Part shown: in pieces, positions 11,820 through 21,449 of the stretch | Layout of the letters: the number at the start of each line of letters is the position of its first letter | Numbering within the stretch: position 1 is the stretch's first letter | Assembly (NCBI GenBank): GCA_947396885.1 | Contig: OX377206.1 | Coordinates: 91,757,960 to 91,821,959 of the forward strand | Source of the DNA: Heligmosomoides polygyrus polygyrus | Lineage: Eukaryota; Nematoda; Chromadorea; Rhabditida; Heligmosomidae | Reading direction: 5' to 3' | Length of the DNA: 64,000 bases | The notes under the pieces: generated by a model | Databases searched by the model: none | What the model saw: only the letters and a program-made list of their open reading frames with translations | What the model was told of the DNA's origin: nothing | Made by a program: the position numbers and the translations under genes

Positions 11820-12370
11820 TTGTTACAGTATGAATCAACAACCGTCGTCGCTCTGCACAATGGCTGGACAAGAGTGAGAGTCCCAAGGAGATGACAAAAC
11901 CAGGTCTCCATCCAAAGAAGACCATGGTGACCGTTTGGTGGACAAGTGCATTACAAGTTCTTGAAGACTGGAGAGACTATAACAGAGGAGAAGTGCTGGC
12001 CGAAATTGAAGTGATGCACCAGAAGTTGATTGAAAAACAGCCGGCTTTGCTCAATCGAAGAGGTTCAATCCTTGTCCAGAATCTCGATGAATCAGGAGAC
12101 GAAACCCTGCCACATCCAGCATATTCACCAGATCTGTCCCCTGCCGATTATCATGTTTCTCAAGCATTTGGGGCCGTCATGTGAAGGTTAAACAATTCAG
12201 CAACCAGGATGATGTCGAAAATGACTTCTCATGTTTTATTAATTCTCGTAGTTCTGATTTATATAAGATGGAATGTCTAAGCTATTGCCACGTCGGGAAA
12301 AGCGTTTTGTTTGTAATGGTGCCTATTTCGGTTAATAAAATTGCTTCCAAGCAACGTTTTCAGTCAAAAT
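11820..12370 (+). pseudogene. Mariner transposase relic (SETMAR/Hsmar-like)
   Basis: The frame from 11891 reads KPGLHPKKTMVTVWWTSA, then EIEVMHQKLIEKQPALLNR, NLDESG where the HDNARPH box should be, and LPHPAYSPDLSPADYH. These are the ordered C-terminal blocks of mariner transposase. The stretch between the HDN box and LPHPPYSPD is deleted. After a stop the sequence continues as NQDDVENDFSCFINSRSSDLYKM, the usual C-terminal helix region. It lacks the catalytic second aspartate and the N-terminal domain and is inactive. Confidence 0.8.
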
Positions 12371-12439
12371 CGACCACTTCATATACTTACTAACTTACGA
12401 GAGGACCTTGGTACGGAGCTTTCTAGTCGGGGAAGGCCG

Positions 12440-12503
12440 TCCTATTTCTGTTTGTTTCGCTTCTGTAGCGGCGCCCCCCCCCCCGACTAGGATAGATCCG
12501 ACT
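12440..12503. mobile_element. Right end of CTATCCTAGT MITE with C11 tract
   Basis: GTTTCGCTTCTGTAGCGG, eleven C (12474-12484) and GACTAGGATAGATCC match, inverted, the left end of the 58575-58789 element. Confidence 0.55.
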
Positions 12504-12722
12504 CCAATTTTCCCGTATAGATAGTGCTCCTTCTTTCTTCCGTGGGTTCTTTTTTCTTTCTTTTTTATAACAATTGCTCTGCTTGCTCTATAATGAGCCG
12601 TCATTGAATCTTGTTCCCACGGCTCGTTTTTACGATGTTATCTCTTACACGCATATATACGTCATATATGCGCCCATAAAAAATTAAGAAAAAATATTGG
12701 AAAACAGAAGAGAGTCGCTTAC

Positions 12723-12825
12723 CGGGTGAGCAGGCGCCGGACACTCGGATGTCGACCTCGGCCTTCTCGGCCAAGGATAACAGCGGTAAGAGGATAAGTA
12801 CAACATCCACAGCACAGAACCACAT
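12723..12825 (-). CDS. Candidate first exon encoding a signal peptide
   Basis: The minus strand starts ATG at 12825 and gives MWFCAVDVVLILLPLLSLAE, continuing KAEVDIRVSGACSP, then a good donor GTAAGC (12722-12717), phase 1. The N-terminus is a classic signal peptide with a likely cleavage after the AEKA region, so the product would be secreted or membrane-anchored. A GC-rich region (12830-13450) lies directly upstream. No second exon was found with certainty, and the family is not recognised. If read through instead, the frame runs on 40 codons into AT-rich sequence. Confidence 0.4.
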
Positions 12826-12828
12826 GAT

Positions 12829-13450
12829 GTGATGCGAATGATGACCGCGCAGCGGTACCGCCCCGACGAAATGTGGCGTTTCTTCGGTCCGTCAACACCC
12901 GACGCGCTCTCTCCTCGCGCTCATCCCAGCCAACTTTGCTTCTCAACGTGGCTGCCGGCCAGGCTGGCTGCTGGCTGGTCGACGACGACGACGACGACGA
13001 CTGGCGACGCACTGGTCAGGCAGCAGCAGGCGTCGTGCCGGCCGGCTAGCCACCAGCGGCTGGCCAGAAGACGTGAAGAAGACGTCTCCTCGGAGACTCC
13101 CCTCCATTGCCCGCATTCACTTGCTGTGCGCCGACCGCCGACTGTACGGGGAGGGGGCGCACACCACGACGACGCATCGTCGTCGTCAGTCGAGCGCCTC
13201 GCTCGCTCTAACCCAATTCGGGACGAAAGCAACGCATTTTTACTGAGCGGCGGAACAGCAGCGGCCGGCGATTGTTCTTCGTTCGCCACGTCGTAGTGGT
13301 CATCGCCGAAGACAGAACTCTCATCCGATCGATGTCGGAGTGTTTCCTCGACTATCGATTCGCTTTTTCGACTAATTCGATTTACATAGAGCGCTAAGCG
13401 GCTGCAAAAAGGCGGAGTGGCTGAAACAGCTTCAAAAGCCTTCAAGTTCT
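12829..13450 (-). promoter_or_regulatory. GC-rich, CpG-dense region upstream of candidate exon
   Basis: Rich in CGACGACGACG and GCCGGCC motifs, unlike the AT-rich surroundings. Long but low-complexity frames exist on both strands (174 and 155 codons; the minus one contains VVVVVVV), typical of GC-rich DNA and not convincing as protein. Could be promoter or 5'UTR of the 12825 exon. Confidence 0.3.
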
Positions 13451-13544
13451 TCTAATCTGAGAGGTGTCGTTAAAAACTTGTCAGAACAATTCAGAACGCA
13501 ATGACGTTGTTGTTAGTTATGTAGAAATAGAAGTGGAGAAAAGT

Positions 13545-15330
13545 TGACATTTTGCCATATGGCGGTGGATTGCGCCATGCACTCGTCAAAACTCCAGCTT
13601 GAAATCTTCTTGTTATCTAAGAGCTGTCCATAGAAAATGTTGGCATAGTTAGAAGGGCCATGAAATTTCTGTTAAAAGTGGACAGAAGAAGTTTCGAACA
13701 CAAATAAAAGAGGAGAAGAATAGAGATTTTACAGTATGTGAGTGGTCAGGATTGCGCCATGCATTCATAAAATCACCAGCTTCAAAATCTTCTTGTAATC
13801 TAAGAGCTGTTTTTAGAAAATGTTGGCACAGTTCGAAAGGCCATGAAAATTCTCGTCAATACTGGACAGAAGAAGTTTCGAGCACAAATAAAAGTGGAGA
13901 AGAATAGAGATTCTACCGCATGTGAGTGGTAAGGATTGCGCCATGCACTCTTTCAAAAAATCACCTTCAAACTCATCTTCTAATCTAGGCGTCCTTAACA
14001 GAGATGAGCACAATTCCAAAGGCCATGACATTCCTGTTAGAATTTCACAGAATTTAGTGTAAGAAAGCGAATAGAAGCTGAGATGTTACCGTATGTGAGT
14101 GGTAAGGATTGCGCCATGCACTTGCGAAAACACCAGCTTCAAAACCTTCTTGTAATCTAGGAACCGTCTCTAGAAAATGTTGGCACAGTTCGAAAGGCCA
14201 TGAAATTTCTCGTCAATAGTGGACAGAAGAGGTTTCGAACACAAATAAAAGTGGAGAAGAATAGAGATTTTACCGCATGTGAGTGGCATGGATTGCGCCA
14301 TGCACTCTTAACAACACCAGCTTCGAAACCTTCCTGTAATCTAGGAGCTGTCCTTAGAAAACGATGGCACAGTCCTTAGAAAATGTTGGCACTGTTCGAA
14401 TCACATAACATTCTTGCCAGAATTTTACAGAAAAAGTTTAGTGTAGAAATAAAAGTGGAGAAAGTAGAGATCATACCGTATTTAGGTGAGTGGTAGGGAT
14501 TGCGCTATGTATCGTGAAAACACCAGCTTTGAAACCTACTTGTAACCTAGGAGTTGTCCTAAAAAATGTAGGCACCGATCGAAATGCCCGAAATTCCTGT
14601 AAGTAATGCACAGAAGACGTTTGGTGGGCAAAAAAATGTGTAGAAAGGTAGATATTTTTGCATACATCAGCGATACGATTTGCGCCATGTACTTATCCAA
14701 AACATCAACTTCAAAACCTTCGTCTGATCTAGGAAATGCTGGCACTGTTCGAAATACCATGTAGTTTCTCTCAGTATTTCACAGATAAAGTTTGGTGCAG
14801 AAATGTTGAGAAACGTAGAGAGTTTACCGTATGTGAGGTGCAAGGGTTGCGCCATGCACTCAGCTTCGAAACCTTCTTATAATCTAGAAGGTGTCCTTAA
14901 AAAAGTCGAAGTGCCCAAAATTTCTGTAAGTTTTGCACAGAAGAGGTTTGGTGAGCAAAAAAAATTTGTAGAGAGGTATACATTCTCCCACATATCAGTG
15001 ATATGGCTTGCGCCATGCACTTACGAAAACATCATCTTCGAAACCTTCTTGTAATCTAAATGTCCTTAAAAGATGTGAGCACAATTCGAAATACATATCA
15101 TGGCATTCCTGTCAGGACTTCACGGAAAAAGTTCATTGTAGAGTGTTGAAAAGTAGACATTCATATTGCGCAAATCAGTTGACTGAAAATGGATCTTGAA
15201 CCCTCTTCATTCTCTTTATCTCTTATCTCATCTCTTTTGTGAGCGGTGTGGGTTGCGCCAGCCACTTGCCCAAACATTAACTTCAACACCTTCTCCTAAT
15301 CTAGCCAGTGTCCTCAAGATGATGTTCGCC
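13545..15330. repeat. Degenerate tandem array, about ten units of 160-207 bp
   Basis: The marker GATTGCGCCATGCACT recurs at 13568, 13750, 13934, 14107, 14291, 14498, 14687, 14845, 15006 and 15251. Each unit also holds AAACCTTCTTGTAATCTA, TTAGAAAATGTTGGCAC, AATTTCT and AAATAAAAGTGGAGAAG. Units differ by substitutions and small indels and drift more to the right. The last unit carries one arm of the 59-bp inverted repeat. The minus strand shows recurring peptide phrases (CMAQSLPLT, KISILLHFYLCSK), but stops break them. Confidence 0.88.
15161..15219. repeat. 59-bp perfect inverted repeat, left arm
   Basis: Starts TCATATTGCGCAAATCAG and ends CTTCATTCTCTTTAT. It is identical, in reverse complement, to 20046-20104. 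It interrupts the last unit of the tandem array. Confidence 0.9.
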
Positions 15331-16100
15331 GACCGATTTTTTTTCTGACGCGTGGTCCAATCGATTTTTCCAACGTCGAGAGATGCTTGTTGGTTGTTGT
15401 CGAGAAGCTCAATAAATCAATAACCGAAAATTGTTGACACGACATCGTGTCACAAGCTCCCAGGCGGCCGAAAGGGTGTGTCTCGACATCGTTTCACACG
15501 GTCGTCAACATGTTAATCAGTTGTTCTTTCCAGGTGTACCTTCTATACGAGCGCAGCTTCGTTCGCTTTACGAGACATGGTCTAATGTGATAGAATCCTG
15601 AAAAGTTTTGAATACTGATTGATATAAGTTAAAAAGTAAAGATTTCCAGACAGCTATAATCAAATCAGTCGAAATGTGTTCGACTTCCTGTCTTAGCGGA
15701 ATGTTATGGCACGACATATTCTTCTTCCTGAAGAAGTGCTATGCTAGTCTGAAATTGTTCTCTGTAAAATTTCCAGTGCTAATTGCTAGTTGTTGATTCA
15801 GGGGCCTGCCTAATAAAGATTTCTTAGAACGCTCATTGATCACGGAGCCGTGGCCTACCATGGAAATAAACAATTTCTATCCGAAGCAAATAACGTTAAG
15901 AGGTAAAAATGTACCACGTTATACTTCGAGTTCTGAGTATTGTTCACTAAAAAAATCCTTTACTGATCTCTTATCTTCTATATGATAAGGGGGGCCGATT
16001 TTTGCACTGCTTCCGCAATGGCTGCAAAATAGAACCACTGGGCATATTGGATCGCTGCAGAAAATATTCATTTTTTACTGAATAATAACCACTGCATGAA
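15331..16100. other. No gene recognised
   Basis: Contains a possible hairpin around GACACGACATCGTGTCACAAG (15435-15455). Otherwise unremarkable AT-rich sequence. Confidence 0.35.
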
Positions 16101-16105
16101 AGTTA

Positions 16106-16402
16106 AGGATAAGGATAAAGGAGACGGCGTTATTCAATCCCTTTTTGGATGCGCCACGCATTCTACTTCTACGGGATGTCGTGGAGGCGATATGAATGCG
16201 TATTTGGCCACACAATGACTTGCGGTGGCCAGCCGAAGAATAAGTCAGCGCTTCATCCTTCCCAGACAAGTGCGGTACCAATTCACCGACCGCGGAGGGA
16301 TGGAAGGCTTGGTTGGCCTGTGCGGGAAATCCGAACCAGGAACCTGGTATCGGGTGCAGGCGACAGTCGGCGCCTCCTCCGACCGCGCTACACGCGCCCT
16401 TA
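16106..16402 (-). mobile_element. Full-length family A SINE with 11-bp duplication
   Basis: Antisense copy of 297 bp. CATGAAAGTTA lies at 16095-16105 and again at 16403-16413, a perfect target duplication. The head carries both A- and B-box regions. Confidence 0.92.
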
Positions 16403-16564
16403 CATGAAAGTTACTAAGGTATAGTTTCAAATCTTAACGTTGTGTCTGTCAGGTAGGAAAATTTGACTACATACAACACATATGTACAAAGTGCAAAGTT
16501 ATGTCAACAATGAGAAGGAATTGATTAAAAACTAATGGTTTGTAACCCAACTCATTCCTGGCCC

Positions 16565-16735
16565 TTTATTATTATTTTCATTAGCGTCTGTCCCGCTTGA
16601 TGGCGGGGTCCGCTCTTCTGGTGTGGTGACGCCAGTTCTCCCGATCAAAGGCTTGATCAGGGTGCACACCAGCCATCTTTAAGTCCAAGTGCAACGTATC
16701 TAGCCAACGTTGCTCTTCCTGGCCCTGGCCCTTGA
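16565..16735 (-). pseudogene. LINE ORF2 C-terminus with (AAT)n tail
   Basis: The minus strand reads QRWLDTLHLDLKMAGVHPDQ, then WRHHTRRADPAIKRDRR and a stop at 16581, followed by an AAT-rich tail. The RADPA..RD ending is the same as in the 47245-48106 element. Only the last 50 or so codons remain. Confidence 0.65.
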
Positions 16736-16822
16736 CTTTATATTAAAAACTTTAACTTGGACATTATTAAAAACTTTAAGTTCCAAAGATCCGTTTCGTG
16801 AATAAATCTTAAATCATCTGTA

Positions 16823-17300
16823 TCACCTATCGTCCCATTGATCATCGACCTGCTCAAGCGGGCTCCAGCAGCGTCTCCATTCGTCCCTGTCGCGGGCCAA
16901 AGTGCTCCAATGGATCCTCTTCGCTGGAGGGACACGAAAAGCGTCATATCCTTCGTTCAGGGCTTTCACGAAGAAGCCTGACCACGCGATGGTGAGCGTC
17001 CTGATCTTTTCCTGACATCCCACGAAATCCAGTTGGTGACGGCCTTCATCCAGTGGGTGTCTGCGAAGCGCATTACCTGGTCGGCCCACCTAATTTTCGA
17101 CGACTTGGCCCATGCGATCGCGTTTCTGATCTTCGAACGTCGACGAGGCTTAGAACTCCAGAGGCCTTCTCTCACTTGCGTGAGTCGTGTCATTCCGAGC
17201 ATCGTCCTCTCGATTCCACGCTGCGCGATGCTGATCGCGTGTTCATCCTGCTTTTGTATAGCTCAGGTCTCTGATGCGTATGTTAGGGCAGAAAGAACGG
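16823..17300 (-). pseudogene. RTE-like LINE, reverse transcriptase C-terminal relic
   Basis: The minus strand reads YASET*AIQKQDEHAISIAQ, GIERTMLGMTRLTQVREGLW, AWAKSSKIRWADQVMRFADT, then in another frame FFVKALNEGYDAF, RIHWSTLARDRDEWRRCW and a stop at 16823. These are successive blocks of the RTE-clade C-terminal region. It has one stop (a Trp position) and a frameshift near 17000. It is 5'-truncated. Confidence 0.75.
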
Positions 17301-17734
17301 TGGAGTCAAATAGCTGGGCACGTTCTTCGTCTTCTTCACGACTCCGCTCCTGAAGCCCCCCGCCCCAAGCCGCTCGTTTTCTCCTGCTCAGCTCAACGAC
17401 GGATGACCGTTTAGCAAAAGCAAGGGAAGGAGCTGAAGGCAGTATGACTAAAAAATCGTAGCAGTCGATTTAATCATGGTTTACAAAACAATTCAGTAAG
17501 CAATTAATCTTCATAACAATAATATCAATTCAAGGCCTATCTGACAATTTCGAGTTTCGCCTTTAAGAAGACGACGATAGGGGTGTGGATATCAGGTAAC
17601 AACTAATCTTGAGGTTTATGTTAAATGACAAAGGGGAAACAATGGCGTTAGCCAATCTCTCCATGCATTCTTCATTCAGAAGACATGGCAATGACCACCA
17701 AAAACCCTTGTATTAGCCTGACGCACGTCTTATA

Positions 17735-18017
17735 AAAGATAAAGGATAAAGAACGGCGTTACTCGATCTCTTCTGAGATGCGCCACGCATTGTGCTTCAA
17801 ATGGATGTCGTGGAGGCGGTTTGAATCTGTATTTGACCCATACAACGAATTACGGTGGCCAGTCGATGAACAGGTCAGCGGTTTATTCTTTCAAGAGTCA
17901 AATTACCGACCTCGGAGAAATCGGAAGCCTAACTAGTCCAGAGCGGGATCCGAACCGAGAACCTAGAATCGTTGCATGCGACAGCGACGCTCTCTCGGGC
18001 AGCTCCGTCTACGTATC
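17735..18017 (-). mobile_element. Family A SINE, diverged, with MITE at its head
   Basis: Tail AAAGATAAAGGATAAAG at the left, body GATGCGCCACGCATTGTG and CGGTGGCCAGTCGATGAAC, B-box CGGGATCCGAACCGAGAACC. A MITE (18025-18157) lies next to the degraded head. Confidence 0.7.
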
Positions 18018-18024
18018 TGACCAA

Positions 18025-18157
18025 GGCCCCGTTTATACTTCCGACGCTGAGAGACGGGATAGCATGTATAGTGGCCAAATTGATCGATCGCGTCGCTCGA
18101 TCAATGTGGCCACAATATGTGGCGTCGCGTCGCTCGGCGTCGAAGTATAAACGGGCC
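18025..18157. mobile_element. MITE with GGCCCCGTTTATACTTC ends
   Basis: Left GGCCCCGTTTATACTTCCGA and right GTCGAAGTATAAACGGGCC are inverted. The centre is also palindromic (GATCGATCGCG...CGCTCGATCAA). CAA flanks the right end and the left end, compatible with a 3-bp duplication. Confidence 0.68.
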
Positions 18158-18837
18158 CAAAGACAATCTCAATAGAGACCATTTCAACTGATTGCTAGGA
18201 ATGCATAAAGAGATCAGTGATTGCAGCAAAATTTTAAATTATGGAGGAATACATTTTCGGGAGTCTTACATTCATCGTCAATATAAACAATGTATTCTGG
18301 TCTTCATATAGACAGCACCTACATATGTCTCCCAAGTATCTGCTATTGAAGAGCTGGTTCGAAGGCGTGTACCACCACTCTTCTTTTACAATTTCCCAAC
18401 GATAAACGAGGCATTCGAAGCGCTATCAACATCCTTTTTGCATCATAAATCTTCAATTGATGGCTTTGATTACGACTGCCTACCTTCTCTATTCTGCGTG
18501 CCTCTATGATGTCTTCTCGTGGATTTTTGAATTTTTTTTGAAACATAAATCGAAGGAGTGAATCCACTCGCCTTGAAATATACATGCTGAGGTGTCGCTG
18601 GTCCTAAAATTCTTAGGGTTTGAAAGCCTCTTCATCACCTAAACTTGAACTTTTTTTTTGAAATTCTGAAGTTTTCGAAGAAAATATTTTACAAATTTAC
18701 CGTCTAATGAGGCTGAAAAAATTAGCTGACAAATATAGCTTTTTTGGTTCTTAGTTATATACCTAGATGTTTCCCGTTTATTGAACTTATATTGATTTTT
18801 CTGTTGCTGTTAGTTCTAACCGTTTTTGGTACATGTT

Positions 18838-19030
18838 GCGAACGTGAGCAGCATTGATAGGTGGTAGCGCGCCAGCCACTTATAACCAAACAGAGTACAG
18901 ACCGAACACATGCCAGCCGATCAGCGTACCAACTGTACACACCCACTCTGAATGTCACGCCTATTCAATGCGGTCTGATTGGATGGGACGTTCCCACCTC
19001 CCAATGCTGCCCATCTTTGCGACATATACC
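18838..19030. mobile_element. MITE, GGTACATGTCGCGAA family
   Basis: About 193 bp. Starts GGTACATGTTGCGAACGTGA and ends with the inverse TTTGCGACATATACC. Internal phrases ACCGAACACATGCCAGCC and CCCACCTCCCAATGCTGCCC are shared with the other copies. Confidence 0.72.
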
Positions 19031-19039
19031 GTATGTCGT

Positions 19040-20040
19040 AACCTAAGGTGCCCTTTACCATATTTCTTTTGTTTTGTTACCCCGCACTCCATTTGGTCTC
19101 ATTTTGTTTGTCGATTATTGCGCAGCTGTGAATGTGTAGAAAAAAGTTTGCTTCATACAAATGTATAATAACTAGAGGCACATAACAAGGAAAGGAGCAG
19201 GTGTGAAAGAGTTTTTAAAAAATTTGAAACAGAACTTTTCGGAATTTCATAATAAATATTTACAGTTCAAACCACCGAATCATTGACGTATTCGAAATCA
19301 AGTTCTTGGTCTCTACCGTCGAATACACGTGGTCCACCTACCACAGCTGACCACATAGAGCAGACCGACGCGCTGCTCGTTAAGCCATTTTGAAAACAGC
19401 ACTTCACGACGAGCTGGTAGGGAGCACCGGCAGGTACGAACCCCAACTTGACGTCATGATGCTCGACGATTTTCGGTCAAATCACTGATTCTGACTCTAT
19501 ACGTCCGCCAGTCCCTCTGAATTTGTGGCCATCTATCACCTTTAGAAAGCTGGTAGTTCCGTTACTGCTTGCAATGTCTATCCAGACGCCTTAGAACGAT
19601 ACAGACCAAGCTTTATCGTCCCACGTTTCATCGAATAACTCATTGATTTATTGATTGACGTTCTTTATCGGATACGAAGCCATTTTACCATATTTCACTT
19701 TACACTTTTTATTTTTCATTATTTAATTTTTATTTTAATAATTTTACTTTTTTACAATTTGACCTGCTCGCCGTGGAAACTCAGCAGGCTTTTGATGTTA
19801 TTGTTGATGACGATTCCACCCTCAGCAGTTTCTACTTTCAATAGAAAAGAAGCATAACCTCTTCAAATTTTAAGTGCCTATATATATTTAATTATACCTT
19901 ACTTATAATTTAATAATTATTTACTTACCTATGCACCTTATGGTATGCATGCATTTAAAACTCGCTTACGATATGTGATTCATGTTCAAAGAAAATAAAT
20001 TAATTCTAAGCAAGAGCATAATTTGAAGAAAATGACAGAA
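19040..20040. other. No gene recognised
   Basis: T-rich stretch at 19650-19760 (TTTTATTTTTCATTATTTAA). No repeat family or exon recognised. Confidence 0.4.
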
Positions 20041-20045
20041 AAGCT

Positions 20046-20104
20046 ATAAAGAGAATGAAGAGGGTTCAAGATCCATTTTCAGTCAACTGATTTGCGCAAT
20101 ATGA
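20046..20104. repeat. 59-bp perfect inverted repeat, right arm
   Basis: Reverse complement of 15161-15219 without a mismatch. A family A SINE begins 25 bp further on. Confidence 0.9.
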
Positions 20105-20128
20105 TTTATTTGTACATACAGCAAACAA

Positions 20129-20416
20129 GGGCGAGCGTGGGGCAGTCGGAGGAAGTGTCGGCTGTCGCGTGCACCCGATACCAGGTTCCTGGTTCGGATT
20201 TCCCGCCAGGCCAACCAAGCATTCCATCCCTCCGGAGACGGTGAATTGGTAACAGACTTGTCTGGGAAGGATAAAGCGCCGATTTGTTCGCTGGCTAGCC
20301 TTCGCAAGTCATTGTATGGCCAAATACGCATTCAGATCGCCTCCACGACATCCCGCAGAAGTAAAATGCGTGCCCAAAAAGGATTAAGTAACGACGTCCT
20401 TTATCCTTTATCCTTT
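20129..20416 (+). mobile_element. Full-length family A SINE with perfect 12-bp duplication
   Basis: GGGCGAGCGTGGGGCAGTCG head, B-box TTCCTGGTTCGGATTTCC, tail CTTTATCCTTTATCC. TACAGCAAACAA flanks it at 20117-20128 and 20417-20428. Confidence 0.92.
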
Positions 20417-20560
20417 TACAGCAAACAAATACGAGATTATTAAAATTTAAATAACTTCTTTTATTTTCCTATTTCTACCACATCTTTTCCTTTTCTCAGA
20501 TATGTCTTAGAGGAATGTGGAGACCCAATATACCGTTCCTCTTGGATTCTTGGAAAAATA

Positions 20561-21442
20561 CCAGGCTGTCCAATAATTCTTGTCCGAAGATTTTACCATT
20601 TTTAATTTTTTTCAACTTTATTGAAAAACAAGTCTAATCAACAATATAATCACCACAGTTATCCACAACAGTGGCCCATCGATTGGGCAGGTCGCCGATG
20701 CCCTTCGCACAGAACTCCGGGGGCTGCGACTCGAAGAAGTCCGCGGTGTAGGTTGTCGTAGTTGGTGAATTTTCTTCCGGCCAAATGGTGCTTCAGGGGC
20801 GGAACAAGTGGTAGTCGAAGGGGGTGAGGTCCGGGGAATACGGCGGATGGGCAACCGTCTCCCAGCCGAGCGTCGCCAACTTCTGCTGGGTCTCCTTCGC
20901 CACGTGGGGGCGCGCGTTGTCGTGCAGCAGGTGGACCGAGGCCCGTCGGGGACGCTTTTCTCGGATGGCGGCGGCTAGTTTCTCAAGCTGATCGGTGTAG
21001 ATGGAGGCGGTGATCGTCCTGCCTTGCGGGAGCAGCTCGAAGTACAGCATGCCCTTGGCGTCCCACCAGCAGCAGAGCATGATCTTCAGCGGGTGTAGGT
21101 CGGCTTTCGGCGTCGTCGGCGGCTCTTCTCCGTGCGGGATCCAGACGGCACGGCGGGCGACGTTGTCGTAGAGGACCCAGCTCTCATCCCCAGTGACCAG
21201 GTCCTCGAGAAACTCCTTGCGATGCGGAGGACACTCGTAGTACACGAACGTACGAATTCGACCTTGGTCCATTTTAGCTTGTACTGGTAGCTAGACGCGG
21301 CGACTGCGCCTTATATACCCCTAGCGTGGAACTCTGGAGAACCTTCTATAAAGGGTTTTTACACTTGCCTGATATTATAACACTTCTAGGGAAAATTATA
21401 GAATTTTGAAAATTTTCGGACAGGAATTATTGGACAGCCTGG
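20561..21442 (-). mobile_element. Internally deleted mariner element, 882 bp
   Basis: TIRs CCAGGCTGTCCAATAATTC at the left and the inverse at the right, flanked by TA on both sides (20559-20560, 21443-21444), the Tc1/mariner hallmark. It is shorter than the usual 1.3 kb because the DNA-binding part of the transposase is missing. Confidence 0.92.
20793..21272 (-). pseudogene. Mariner transposase, deleted and frameshifted
   Basis: A 159-codon frame starting MDQGRIRTFVYYE, where a normal mariner N-terminus begins, but jumping directly to CPPHRKEFLEDLVTGDESW. The two helix-turn-helix motifs are thus deleted in frame. The catalytic core is kept: first aspartate in VTGDESW, second in LLHDNARPHVA, third in TPFDYHLF. 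Thirty-four residues separate the last two, the DD34D signature. After LFRP one base is missing, giving a stop; the normal continuation (LKHHLAGRKF) is in the next frame. Without the DNA-binding domain it cannot mobilise its own ends. Confidence 0.88.
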
Positions 21443-21449
21443 TAATAAC

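Noticed and set aside
12921..13445. 174-codon minus-strand frame as a gene
   Set aside because: Low-complexity (runs of Val, Asp, Ser) in GC-rich DNA with an equally long frame on the other strand. Better explained by base composition.
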